The translations under genes were made by a program, and so were the position numbers. A DNA stretch of 64,000 bases from Allobosea sp. GTDB lineage: Bacteria; Pseudomonadota; Alphaproteobacteria; Rhizobiales; Beijerinckiaceae. Below the pieces are notes generated by a model. The model searched no databases. It was not told the origin of the DNA and saw only the letters and a list, made by a program, of their open reading frames with translations. The DNA is taken from positions 1-64,000 of the forward strand of contig JAAEQB010000108.1 in NCBI GenBank assembly GCA_024231975.1. Reading direction: 5' to 3'. Of the stretch, positions 25,450-34,388 are shown piece after piece. The first letter of the stretch is position 1, and each line of letters opens with the position of its first letter.

Positions 25450-26385
25450 TTACGGGCCTTCAGAGGGGTTACGGAGCGCGGCTCGGCTCATCGCCTGATC
25501 GATCTCCGTTTGAGTGACCCTGCCGATCTCCGCGATGAAGACGATCCTGGTGCCTTGCGCCAGCTCGTCCCGGTCGAGAGGCACCAGCGTGGCTCTCCCG
25601 CCCGCGAACTGGAAGAGATATTGGCAATCGGGCTTCTCGATCGTCGCCAGGAAGCCTTTTGCACGTATAAGCCGCGGCGCGAGCCGGCCGAAGGATTGCT
25701 GAAACCCGGCGAGCGAGATCGGCTCCCTGGATGTCCAGTTGAAGCTCTCGAAGCGTTCGAGGCTCGGCCTCTTCGGGCGCGTCGCCCGCTCGCGGGCCGT
25801 CCCGACTTCAGGAAAGACCAGATCGAGCGGGACATCGCCCTCGGGCGCCTCCACGAGAGTAGCCCGGCGGTTGATCCGCGACAGGGACCGGCAGCGCTCA
25901 TCGAGGGAAGCCTTGTCGACAAGGTCGCCCTTGCTGACGGCGAGAAGATCGGCCGCTCGCAACTGGCTCAGGAACAGCGGATCGCCGAGCTGCGCCTCCG
26001 GTGCCGCCGCATCGACGACGCAGAGCACTGTCTCCAACGGGGCTTCGCGCCAGATCACCGGATCCATCAGGTTGCGGATGATGTCTTCGGGGTCGGCGAC
26101 CCCGCTGGTCTCGATCACGATGGCTTCAGGGCGCGGGGTTCGCCGCAGCAGGTTGGCGAGCGTGCGCAGCAGATCGCCTTCCAGCGAGCAGCAGATGCAG
26201 CCATTGGCGAGGCTGACGACCCCGTCCTCCGCACCGGCTATCAACTCCGCATCGATGTTGATCGCGCCGAAATCATTGACGACGGCGGCGATACGCCGCC
26301 CGTCGGCCTGTTGCAGGATGCGGTTGACCAGCGTCGTCTTGCCGGCTCCGAGAAAGCCCGTCACCAGCAGGATCGGAACCGGCAT
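25450..26385 (-). CDS. G3E-family GTPase, CobW-like metallochaperone
   Basis: 311 residues. Walker A GFLGAGKTT (10-18), the metal-binding CxCC motif in NGCICCSLEGDL, ETSGVADP for switch/Walker B and SKGD in place of the usual NKxD guanine motif are all visible, followed by a CobW C-terminal domain (about 225-300). Such GTPases load metals (zinc or others) into client enzymes. The gene begins 3 bp after the amidohydrolase stop codon. As amidohydrolases need metal, that enzyme may be the client; this is inference. Confidence 0.9.
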   Translation of the reverse strand: MPVPILLVTGFLGAGKTTLVNRILQQADGRRIAAVVNDFGAINIDAELIAGAEDGVVSLANGCICCSLEGDLLRTLANLLRRTPRPEAIVIETSGVADPEDIIRNLMDPVIWREAPLETVLCVVDAAAPEAQLGDPLFLSQLRAADLLAVSKGDLVDKASLDERCRSLSRINRRATLVEAPEGDVPLDLVFPEVGTARERATRPKRPSLERFESFNWTSREPISLAGFQQSFGRLAPRLIRAKGFLATIEKPDCQYLFQFAGGRATLVPLDRDELAQGTRIVFIAEIGRVTQTEIDQAMSRAALRNPSEGP

Positions 26386-26388
26386 TGC

Positions 26389-27882
26389 TTACGCCGCCGC
26401 GCCAAACGGACGGCGCACAGGCTGGCCCGGTCGGGCCGCGACGTCCATGATCCCGTTGGCGATGACAGGCGCCCCGCTGACGATGAGATGCCGAACGCCC
26501 TCGGCCGGCCGGTTCATCGCCGAGAACTCCGCCCGGTCCGTGAGCGTGTCGAGATCGAACACGACGACATCGGCATCGGCGCCGGCCTTCAGCCGGCCCT
26601 TGTCACGCATGGCAGGCGTGCTCGCGGCCAGGATTTCGGCAGGAATCAAGGTGCACTTCGCGATCCCCTCCTGCAGGCTGACCGCCTGGCGTTCGCGCAC
26701 CCAGTGCCGCAGGAAGCGCGTGAAGGTGCCGGACGAGCGCGGATGCGAGGTCGCCTCGTCGGGCAGCGGCCAGGCATCGCCGGTATAGGTCGATCCGTCC
26801 GGCATCGACCAGGGCATGGCGTCCGAGGCGATCGCGCCGCCGGGATACAGGACCGAGAGGTCGAGCATGTCGCGATGGCGGGCATTGTTCTCGGTGTCGA
26901 GCACATGCCAGAGGACGAGCTGCGACGGGTCTTCCGATTGCGCGGAGAGCAGGTCCTCGCGGTCCTGGATCCGGCGCCCGCTGGTGACCAGCTGGATCTG
27001 CTCGTAGCGCGTGTCGTTGCGGCGCTCGAATTCGGGGTCGCTGAAGAAGGCGGCCGCGATCACCGTCGAGCCGGTGCCGTAGGGATAGGCCTCCACCGTG
27101 ATCGGCAGGCCCTGCGCCTGTGCCTGCTTGATCAGCCGCGCGCAGCGCTCGACATCGGTCTTGCTGGAGCTGTTGAAGTGGCAGATGTGCATATGCGCGC
27201 CGGTCGCGCCGGCATAGCCGATCAGGCGGATATAGGCCTCCGCCGCGCTCTTCGGGTCGGTGTTCGCCATATAGGCGATATGGGTGAAGGTCGGCACGCC
27301 GCGCTCGGCGGCAAGCTGGCACAGCGCCGTCAGCTCCTGCACACCGGCACCCGGCGCATAGGCATTGAGGATGCCGATGCCGATGCCGCCTTCGTCGAGC
27401 CCGGCCGCGATGCGCTCGAGGATGTTCTGCTGCTCGGAGGGCGACGAGATATTGTCCATCCAGCGCGGATCGCGCATCGCGCGTCCAAACGCTTCCAGCG
27501 ACGATTCCTCGTTGATCCCGATCATCGCGCCGATCCGGGCGAAGGCCCAGTTCGTGGCGGCGCCATAGTTCAGGATGCGGCCCTGCTCCGCCTGGCGGCG
27601 ATACCAGGAGGCGACCGGCAGCACGCCGGCCTCGAGATCCAGTGTCGTCGTGACGCCGTCGAAGGCCTGCATGCGGTCGGCCGGAATCGACTGGCCATGG
27701 GCGTGAAGGTCGATGAAGCCGGGAGCCACGATCAGCCCCCGCGCATCAATCACGCGGTCGGCGCTGCCGAGACCGGAACCGATCGCGACGATCTTTCCGT
27801 CCGCGACCGCGACATCGGCGATGCCGTCATGGCCGCTTTCGGGATCGACGACGCGGCCACCCGCGATCAACAGTCCGCTCAT
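26389..27882 (-). CDS. Amidohydrolase, N-acyl-D-amino-acid deacylase-like
   Basis: 497 residues from the ATG at 27882, where the D-aminoacylase N-terminus begins (LLIAGGRVVDPESG). The frame continues upstream without similarity. The metal-binding HxH is in APGFIDLHAHGQS; further landmarks are HICHFNSSS, VEAYPYGTGS and the C-terminal AGADADVVVFDLDTL followed by VIANG. The family hydrolyses N-acyl groups from D-amino acids or related amides in the cytoplasm. The carboxylated Lys of other amidohydrolases is not evident. It is cotranscribed with the CobW-like GTPase and divergent from the sulfatase/ABC operon. Confidence 0.85.
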   Translation of the reverse strand: MSGLLIAGGRVVDPESGHDGIADVAVADGKIVAIGSGLGSADRVIDARGLIVAPGFIDLHAHGQSIPADRMQAFDGVTTTLDLEAGVLPVASWYRRQAEQGRILNYGAATNWAFARIGAMIGINEESSLEAFGRAMRDPRWMDNISSPSEQQNILERIAAGLDEGGIGIGILNAYAPGAGVQELTALCQLAAERGVPTFTHIAYMANTDPKSAAEAYIRLIGYAGATGAHMHICHFNSSSKTDVERCARLIKQAQAQGLPITVEAYPYGTGSTVIAAAFFSDPEFERRNDTRYEQIQLVTSGRRIQDREDLLSAQSEDPSQLVLWHVLDTENNARHRDMLDLSVLYPGGAIASDAMPWSMPDGSTYTGDAWPLPDEATSHPRSSGTFTRFLRHWVRERQAVSLQEGIAKCTLIPAEILAASTPAMRDKGRLKAGADADVVVFDLDTLTDRAEFSAMNRPAEGVRHLIVSGAPVIANGIMDVAARPGQPVRRPFGAAA

Positions 27883-28161
27883 CTGCTTTTGCCCTCGTTC
27901 CCAGCTTGGCCCGCGGGTCAATGACCGCAAGCCGTCCGATGTTGGCCGATCGGGAATTGCCGAGACAAGCGCGTTGCCGGTGAACCGCTTCGGCAGACAA
28001 CGCATGCCGGATCTGAGCCAAGCCTTTGATGCCGAGAGTCGTCGCCTCTGATCGCACCGGCTGCACGTCCGCGGGCATAGCTTCCGCCCGCCGGTCCACC
28101 TCGCAGGTCATGCAGCCGTCATCCGCGACGGATAGCTGGGCGCCACTCCGAGAGGCCAAGC

Positions 28162-29766
28162 ATGACTCGCAAGAACGTCCTTCTGATCGTCGTCGATCAA
28201 TGGCGCGCCGATTTCGTTCCGCATCTGCTGCGCGCCCGCGGCCAGGAAGCGTTCCTCAAGACGCCCAATCTCGACCGGCTTTGCACGGAAGGGGTGACCT
28301 TCGCCAATCACGTCACCGCCTGCGTCCCTTGCGGCCCGGCCCGCGCCAGCCTGCTGACCGGCCTCTATCTGATGAATCATCGCGCGGTTCAGAACACGGT
28401 CCCGCTCGACCAGCGCCATTTCAACCTCGGCAAGGCGCTGCGCGCCATCGGCTACGACCCGGCGCTGATCGGCTACACCACGACGACCCCGGACCCGCGC
28501 TCGACCGCGAAGCAGGATCCGCGCTTCCTCGTGCTCGGCGACCTGATGGACGGCTTCCGCTCGGTCGGCGCCTTCGAGCCCAACATGGACGGCTATTTCG
28601 GCTGGGTCGCCCAGAACGGGTTCGAGCTGCCGCCCAACCGCGAGGACATCTGGCTGCCCGAGGGCGAGGATGCCGTGCCCGGCGCCACCGAGCGACCGGC
28701 GCGAATCCCCAAGGAGCTCTCCGACTCGTCCTTCTTCACCGAGCGCGCGCTGACCTATCTCAAGGGCCGCGCCGGCAAGCCCTTCTTCCTGCATCTCGGC
28801 TACTACCGGCCCCATCCCCCCTTCGTCGCGCCGGCGCCCTATCACGACATGTACCGTGCAGAAGACATGCCGGCGCCGATCCGGGCTGAATCGCCCGACG
28901 CCGAAGGCGCCCAGCACCCGCTGATCAAATACTATGTCGAGGCGATCAAGCGTGGCTCGTTCTTCCACGGCGCCGAAGGCTCGGGCGCGACGCTCGACGA
29001 GGCCGAGATCCGCCAGATGCGCGCCACCTATTGCGGGCTGATCAGCGAGATCGACGACTGCCTCGGCCAAGTCTTCGCCTATCTCGACGAGACCGGACAG
29101 TGGGACGACACGCTGGTCGTCTTCACCAGCGACCATGGCGAACAGCTCGGCGACCATCACCTGCTCGGCAAAATCGGCTTCCACGACGAGAGCTTCCGCA
29201 TTCCGCTCGTCATCAAGGATCCGCAAGGGGCCGCCGGCCGGCGCGGCGCGATCGAGGAAGCCTTCACCGAGAGCGTCGACGTGATGCCGACGATCCTCGA
29301 CTGGCTCGGCGGCGAGGCGCCGCGCGCCTGCGACGGGCACTCGGTGATGCCGTTCACGCAAGGTGTCCGCCCAGCGGATTGGCGGACCGAGCTGCACTAC
29401 GAATACGATTTCCGCGACGTGCACTATTCCGAGCCGGAAAAGGTGCTCGGGCTCGGCATGGATGAATCCAGCCTCTGCGTCGTGCAGGACGAAAACTACA
29501 AATACGTCCATTTCGCCGCCTTGCCGCCGCTGTTCTTCGATCTGCGCAACGACCCTAACCAGTTCGTCAACCTGGCCGAGGATCCGGCCTATGCGGCGCT
29601 GGTGCGCGACTACGCCCAGAAGGCGCTGTCCTGGCGGCTGACCCATGCCGACCGGACGCTGACCCATTTCCGCTCCAGCCCGCGCGGGCTGGAAGAGCGC
29701 AATCCCAACGCAACCGAAACAGGAGACCAGTCATGGTCGGCTCCCTCACGCGTCGCAGCGCAATAG
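28162..29766 (+). CDS. Sulfatase-family hydrolase, phosphonate monoester hydrolase-like
   Basis: 534 residues. It has the sulfatase fold: LLIVVDQWRADF supplies the first metal Asp pair, CGPARASLLTG the catalytic signature, and FTSDHGEQLGDHHLLGK the second metal site and His. The Cys (Cys57 in CxPxR context) should be converted to formylglycine; position 57 is the same as in phosphonate monoester hydrolases, whose overall length also agrees. Relatives cleave sulfate monoesters and phosphate or phosphonate esters. No signal peptide is seen, so it acts in the cytoplasm, after uptake by the importer encoded next. Its last 34 bp overlap the binding-protein gene. Confidence 0.9.
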   Translation: MTRKNVLLIVVDQWRADFVPHLLRARGQEAFLKTPNLDRLCTEGVTFANHVTACVPCGPARASLLTGLYLMNHRAVQNTVPLDQRHFNLGKALRAIGYDPALIGYTTTTPDPRSTAKQDPRFLVLGDLMDGFRSVGAFEPNMDGYFGWVAQNGFELPPNREDIWLPEGEDAVPGATERPARIPKELSDSSFFTERALTYLKGRAGKPFFLHLGYYRPHPPFVAPAPYHDMYRAEDMPAPIRAESPDAEGAQHPLIKYYVEAIKRGSFFHGAEGSGATLDEAEIRQMRATYCGLISEIDDCLGQVFAYLDETGQWDDTLVVFTSDHGEQLGDHHLLGKIGFHDESFRIPLVIKDPQGAAGRRGAIEEAFTESVDVMPTILDWLGGEAPRACDGHSVMPFTQGVRPADWRTELHYEYDFRDVHYSEPEKVLGLGMDESSLCVVQDENYKYVHFAALPPLFFDLRNDPNQFVNLAEDPAYAALVRDYAQKALSWRLTHADRTLTHFRSSPRGLEERNPNATETGDQSWSAPSRVAAQ

Positions 29767-31373
29767 CGCTCGGCGGCTCCGCCCTCATCCTGCCCTCGCG
29801 CTTCGCGATCGCGCAGGCCGACAACCGCCCTTCGATCACCATCGCGGTGCAGAAGATCGCCAATTCGAACCTGCTCGACGTGTTGCGGGAGCAGTCCAAT
29901 GTCGGCGAGCGCGTCTTCTTCTCCTCGCTGTGGGAAGGGCTGATCGGCCGCAACTGGACCGGCAATCTCGAAAGCGTGCCGGGCCTCGCGACCGAGTGGA
30001 AGCGCATCGACGACAAGACGGTCGAGCTCAAGCTCCGCCAGGGCGTGAAGTTCCACAATGGCGACGAGCTGACTGCCGACGACGTCGCCTTCACCTTCGG
30101 CAAGGAGCGCATGTTCGGCGACACGCAGCCCTCCGCCGGCAAGACCATCTCCGTCGACTTCGTCGTCGGTGGCGGCCGCGCCAGCAAGGAGCTGCCGGCC
30201 GAGGTCCCGGCCGTCGCGCGCCGCTCCTGGCCGGCGCTGCTCGGCATCCAGATCATCGACAAATACACTGTGCGCTTCGTCAACGGCACGCCTGACGTCA
30301 CCATGGAAGGCCGCATCTCGCGCTATGGCAGCGAGATCATGAACCGCCGCGCCTTCGAGGAAGCCAAGACCTATAGCGACTGGGCGATGAAGCCCGTCAC
30401 GACCGGTCCCTATCGTGTCGCCGAGTACCGCCCGGACGTCTCGCTGCTGCTCGAAGCCCATGACGAATACTGGGGCGGGCGCCCGCCGCTGAAGTCGATC
30501 CGCTTCGTCGAGGTGCCGGAGACCGCCTCGCGCATCAACGGCCTGCTCTCGGGCCAGTATCAGTTCGCCTGCGACATCCCGCCGGACCAGATCTCGCAGA
30601 TCGAGAAGAATGCGGCCTTCGAGGTCCAGGGCGGCACGATCCTGAACCATCGCCTGACGGTGTTCGACAAGAACCACCCGCAGCTGCAGAACCCGCTCGT
30701 CCGCCGGGCGATGACCCATGCAATCGACCGGCAGGCCATCGTCGACTCGCTCTGGGCCGGGCGCACCGTGGTGCCGAAGGGGCTGCAATGGCCCTATTAC
30801 GGCGACATGTTCGTCTCCGACTGGTCGGTGCCGGCCTTCGACCTCAAGCTCGCCAAGGATCTGGTGAAGCAGTCGGGCTACAAGGGCGATCCGATCCCCT
30901 ATCGCTTGCTGAACAACTACTACACCAACCAGACCGCCACCGCGCAGATCCTGGCGGAGATGTGGAAGGAAGCCGGGCTCAACGTCGAGATCCAGGTCAA
31001 GGAGAACTGGCAGCAGATCCTCGAGCGGACACCGACGCGCGCGGTGCGCGACTGGTCGAACTCGGCGCCGTTCAACGATCCGGTCTCGTCGATGGTCAGC
31101 CAGCACGGCCCCAACGGCCAGCAGCAGCAGGCCGGCGAATGGACCAATGCCGAGCTGAACCAGCTCTCCGTCGAGCTGGAAACCTCGACGGACCGCGCCC
31201 GCCGCAAGGCCGCCTTCCGCCGCATGCTGGAAATCGCCGAGCGCGAGGACCCGGCCTATACCGTACTGCACCAGAACGCGACCTTCACCGCCAAGCCGAA
31301 AGCGCTCGCCTGGAAGGCCTCGCCGGCCTTCGCCATGGACTTCCGCGCCGAGAACTGGGGCGGGCGCAGCTGA
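29733..31373 (+). CDS. ABC transporter binding protein, family 5 (peptide/opine type)
   Basis: 546 residues. The N-terminus carries a twin-arginine-like signal (LTRRSAIALGGSALILPSRF, cleavage near AIAQA). Family 5 landmarks follow: FSSLWEGLIGRN, LATEWKRIDDKTVELKLRQG, VKFHNGDELTADDVAFTF and NPLVRRAMTHAIDRQAIVDS. These proteins carry peptides, opines, sugars or nickel to OppBCDF-like importers. CAGGAGA precedes the ATG, and the start lies within the 3' end of the sulfatase gene, so enzyme and transporter are expressed together. The ligand is probably the ester cleaved by the sulfatase homologue. Confidence 0.93.
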   Translation: MVGSLTRRSAIALGGSALILPSRFAIAQADNRPSITIAVQKIANSNLLDVLREQSNVGERVFFSSLWEGLIGRNWTGNLESVPGLATEWKRIDDKTVELKLRQGVKFHNGDELTADDVAFTFGKERMFGDTQPSAGKTISVDFVVGGGRASKELPAEVPAVARRSWPALLGIQIIDKYTVRFVNGTPDVTMEGRISRYGSEIMNRRAFEEAKTYSDWAMKPVTTGPYRVAEYRPDVSLLLEAHDEYWGGRPPLKSIRFVEVPETASRINGLLSGQYQFACDIPPDQISQIEKNAAFEVQGGTILNHRLTVFDKNHPQLQNPLVRRAMTHAIDRQAIVDSLWAGRTVVPKGLQWPYYGDMFVSDWSVPAFDLKLAKDLVKQSGYKGDPIPYRLLNNYYTNQTATAQILAEMWKEAGLNVEIQVKENWQQILERTPTRAVRDWSNSAPFNDPVSSMVSQHGPNGQQQQAGEWTNAELNQLSVELETSTDRARRKAAFRRMLEIAEREDPAYTVLHQNATFTAKPKALAWKASPAFAMDFRAENWGGRS

Positions 31374-31391
31374 GGTCCCATGATCGTCGAC

Positions 31392-31423
31392 GGCGCGACC
31401 TCACGGGTCGCGCCGTTTTCGTT
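31392..31423 (+). terminator. Intra-operon intrinsic terminator
   Basis: GGCGCGACC (31392-31400) and GGTCGCGCC (31406-31414) form a perfect 9-bp stem with loop TCACG, followed by GTTTTCGTTT. It sits between the binding protein and the ATPase genes, where partial termination commonly gives more binding protein than membrane complex. Confidence 0.75.
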
Positions 31424-31446
31424 TCCACATCTCCGAGGAGATCGTC

Positions 31447-32460
31447 ATGACCGGCCCGACCAGTCGTGAGACGAGCCCGCTCGTCGCCATCCGCGACCTC
31501 ACGGTCGCGTTCGACGGCGTGAAGGTGCTTCATGGCATCGACCTCGCCATTCATCGCGGCGAGGCTGTCGGCCTCGTCGGGGAGTCCGGCTGCGGCAAAT
31601 CCGTGACCTGGCTCGCGGCCCTCGGACTCCTGCCGAAGAAGGCGATGATTTCCGGCAGCGTCATGCTGGATGGGCGCGAACTGATCGGCGCGGCGCCGGC
31701 CACTCTCGACACTGTGCGTGGCGGGCGTATCGCCATGATCTTCCAGGATCCCGCCAGCGCGCTGAACCCGGTGATCAAGCTCGGTCGGCAGGTCGGCGAG
31801 GCACTGGCGCTGCATGGCGGGCTTTCGGGCAAGGCGATCCGCGCCGAGGCGAAACGGCTCTTCGACCTTGTCGGCATTCCCGACGCGGCGCGCCGGCTCG
31901 ACGCCTTCCCGCATGAATTGTCCGGCGGCCAGAACCAGCGCGTGATGATCGCCATGGCGCTGGCCGGCAAGCCCGACATCCTGGTCGCCGACGAGCCCAC
32001 GACGGCGCTCGACGCAACGATCCAGGCGCAGATCCTCGAATTGCTGACCCGGATCAGGCGCGAGACCAACATGGCCCTGGTCCTGATCAGTCATGACCTC
32101 GGTGTGATCTCCGAGACCTGCGATCGTGTCTGCGTGATGTATGCCGGCCGGATCATCGAAACGGCGGCATCCCAGGCGCTCTTCGAGCAGCCGTTGCACC
32201 CTTACACGCAGGGCCTGCTCGCTGCCCTGCCGCCGCTCGAAGGGGTGCGCCGGCGCCTCGTCCCGGTCGAGGGCAATGTCCCCGAGCCCTGGAACCTGCC
32301 ACCAGGCTGCTCCTTTGCGCCGCGCTGCCCGCGCCGGGTCGAGGCCTGCGACATGCAGGTCCCGTCGCTTGCCTCAAAGACAGCGGACCGGCGGGCCGCC
32401 TGCATCATCACGCCGCCGCTGATGCAGCCACAGCGCCAGCCGGAGCCCGTCTACGCATGA
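31447..32460 (+). CDS. Peptide/opine ABC transporter ATPase, DppD-like
   Basis: 337 residues. Walker A GESGCGKS, Q-loop FQDPASALNP, signature LSGGQNQR, Walker B DILVADEPTTALD and switch region LISHDLGV are intact. The C-terminal extension has the oligopeptide-type segment PPGCSFAPRCPRRVEACD with its Cys residues. It forms a heterodimer with the next ATPase, whose start overlaps this stop codon by 4 bp. Confidence 0.94.
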   Translation: MTGPTSRETSPLVAIRDLTVAFDGVKVLHGIDLAIHRGEAVGLVGESGCGKSVTWLAALGLLPKKAMISGSVMLDGRELIGAAPATLDTVRGGRIAMIFQDPASALNPVIKLGRQVGEALALHGGLSGKAIRAEAKRLFDLVGIPDAARRLDAFPHELSGGQNQRVMIAMALAGKPDILVADEPTTALDATIQAQILELLTRIRRETNMALVLISHDLGVISETCDRVCVMYAGRIIETAASQALFEQPLHPYTQGLLAALPPLEGVRRRLVPVEGNVPEPWNLPPGCSFAPRCPRRVEACDMQVPSLASKTADRRAACIITPPLMQPQRQPEPVYA

Positions 32461-33452
32461 GCGCTGCCCCATTGCTTCAGGTGCGAGGCGTCGCACGCCG
32501 CTATGCCATGCGCCGGGGCCTGCTCGGTCGATCGGTCGAGGTCCGCGCCGTCGACGGGGTGTCGCTGACGGTGGAGCGTGGCCGGACGCTCGGCCTCGTC
32601 GGCGAATCCGGCTCGGGCAAGTCGACGACCGGGCGGCTCGCGCTCGGGCTGGAGCCGCCCGATGAAGGCGACGTGCTGTTCAAGGGCGCCCCGATCCCGC
32701 TGGCCGGCACGCTCGCCTGGCGCCAGATGCGGGCGCGCATGCAGATGATCTACCAGGATCCGCTCGGCGCGCTCGACCGACGCTTGTCGATCCTCGAACA
32801 GGTCCGCGAACCCTACGATGTCCACAGCCTCGGCGAGGCCAAGGAACGCGACGCCATGGCGACAGCGTTGCTGCAGGCGGTCGGCCTGCGCACCGACCAG
32901 GGGCGCCGCTATCCGCATGAGCTGTCGGGTGGCCAGCGCCAGCGCGCCGTGATCGCCCGGGCGCTGGCGACCAAGCCGGACCTGCTGGTCTGCGACGAGC
33001 CGGTCTCGGCGCTCGACGTCTCGATCCAGGCGCAGGTCGTCAACCTGCTGGTCGACCTCCAGCAGGAGCTCGGCCTCGGCCTGCTCTTCATCAGCCACGA
33101 TCTCAAGGTGATCCGCCAGGTCAGCCATCGCGTGGCGGTGATGTATCTCGGGCGCATCGTCGAGGAAGGCGATGCCGATCTCCTGCTCGCCAGCCCGGCG
33201 CACCCCTATACCGAAGCGCTGGTCTCGGCCTCGCCGGTGCCGGGCCGCCGCGCCCGTCCGCGCATCGTGCTGCAGGGCGATCCGCCCAACCCGGCGGCGC
33301 GGCCCTCCGGCTGTGCCTTCCATCCCCGCTGCCATGCGGCTCGCGAGCGCTGCAAGGTCGAGAGCCCCCGCCTGCTGCCGCTGCCGGACGGGCGCCTCAC
33401 GGCCTGCCATGTCGCCCACGACCAGGCCAACTTCCTCAAGGCGGCAAGCTGA
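32457..33452 (+). CDS. Peptide/opine ABC transporter ATPase, DppF-like
   Basis: 331 residues. Walker A GESGSGKST, Q-loop YQDPLGALDR, signature LSGGQRQR, Walker B DLLVCDEPVSALD and the switch FISHDLKV are intact, with the C-terminal ARPSGCAFHPRCHAARERC segment. It pairs with the preceding ATPase. The permease ATG shares a base with this stop codon (TGATG), showing a tightly coupled operon. Confidence 0.94.
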   Translation: MSAAPLLQVRGVARRYAMRRGLLGRSVEVRAVDGVSLTVERGRTLGLVGESGSGKSTTGRLALGLEPPDEGDVLFKGAPIPLAGTLAWRQMRARMQMIYQDPLGALDRRLSILEQVREPYDVHSLGEAKERDAMATALLQAVGLRTDQGRRYPHELSGGQRQRAVIARALATKPDLLVCDEPVSALDVSIQAQVVNLLVDLQQELGLGLLFISHDLKVIRQVSHRVAVMYLGRIVEEGDADLLLASPAHPYTEALVSASPVPGRRARPRIVLQGDPPNPAARPSGCAFHPRCHAARERCKVESPRLLPLPDGRLTACHVAHDQANFLKAAS

Positions 33453-34387
33453 TGCTGCGTTTCCTCCTCATTCGGCTGTGCCGGGCTGCCCTGACGGTCG
33501 CGCTCGTCGTCACCTTCGCCTTCGTCGTGCTGAGGATGTCGGGCGATCCGGCGCTGATCATCATGAGTGTCGATGCGCCTCCCGAGGCCATCGCCGCCTT
33601 CCGCAAGGCTTGGGGCCTCGATGATCCGATCTGGCTGCAATATCTGCGCTACTTCTCCGCGATCGGCCAGGGCGAACTCGGCCAGTCGATGCGCGATGGC
33701 CGCCCGGCGATGCAACTCGTGCTCGAGCGCATCCCCGCCACGCTGGCGCTGACGCTGCCGGCGCTCGCCCTCAAGCTCGGCATCGGCATCCCGGCCGGCA
33801 TCTATGCCGCGCTTCATCGCGACAGCCTGATGGACCGCATCGTGATGGTGACGGCGGTCGCGGGCTTCACCGTCCCCAGCTTCGTGCTCGGCCTGGTCCT
33901 GGTGCTGGTCTTCTCGGTCCAGCTCGGCTGGCTGCCTTCGGGCGGGCAGGAGAGCTGGCGCCACGCCATCCTGCCGGTGCTGACGCTTGGCATCGGCGGC
34001 GCGGCCGTGCTGGCGCGCTTCACGCGCAGCGCCATGCTCGAAGTGCTCGGCCAGTCCTATATCCGCACCGCCAGCGCCAAGGGCGTACCCTGGTCCCGTG
34101 TCGTGCGCGGCCATGCCTTGCCCAACGCCGCCGTGCCGACGGTCACCGTCGTCGGCTTCATGGTCGGCAGCCTGATCGCCGGCGCGGTCGTGGTCGAGAG
34201 CGTGTTCTCCTGGCCCGGCGTCGGGCGGCTGCTCGTCGTCGCCGTGGCCAATCGCGATCTCGCCGTCGTGCAATGCATCTTGCTGCTGGTCGCGATGACG
34301 ATGGTCAGTGCCAATCTGATCGTCGACCTGCTCTACGGCTTGCTCGATCCGCGGCTGCGCAGCGGCGCCAAGGCCGGAGCGCACTGA
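33452..34387 (+). CDS. Peptide/opine ABC transporter permease, DppB-like
   Basis: 311 residues with about six membrane helices. The N-terminal helix MLRFLLIRLCRAALTVALVV is typical of DppB, and the conserved coupling loop is YIRTASAKGVPWSRVVRGHA. Near the C-terminus, VESVFSWPGVGRLLVVAVAN is a family signature. It is the first of the two membrane subunits of the importer. Confidence 0.94.
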   Translation: MLRFLLIRLCRAALTVALVVTFAFVVLRMSGDPALIIMSVDAPPEAIAAFRKAWGLDDPIWLQYLRYFSAIGQGELGQSMRDGRPAMQLVLERIPATLALTLPALALKLGIGIPAGIYAALHRDSLMDRIVMVTAVAGFTVPSFVLGLVLVLVFSVQLGWLPSGGQESWRHAILPVLTLGIGGAAVLARFTRSAMLEVLGQSYIRTASAKGVPWSRVVRGHALPNAAVPTVTVVGFMVGSLIAGAVVVESVFSWPGVGRLLVVAVANRDLAVVQCILLLVAMTMVSANLIVDLLYGLLDPRLRSGAKAGAH

Positions 34388-34388
34388 G

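Noticed and set aside
25510..27924. Very long open frame on the plus strand opposite the GTPase and amidohydrolase genes
   Set aside because: It is a GC-rich antisense shadow: no recognisable domain, Arg/Asp/His-heavy composition, and two well-supported genes on the other strand.
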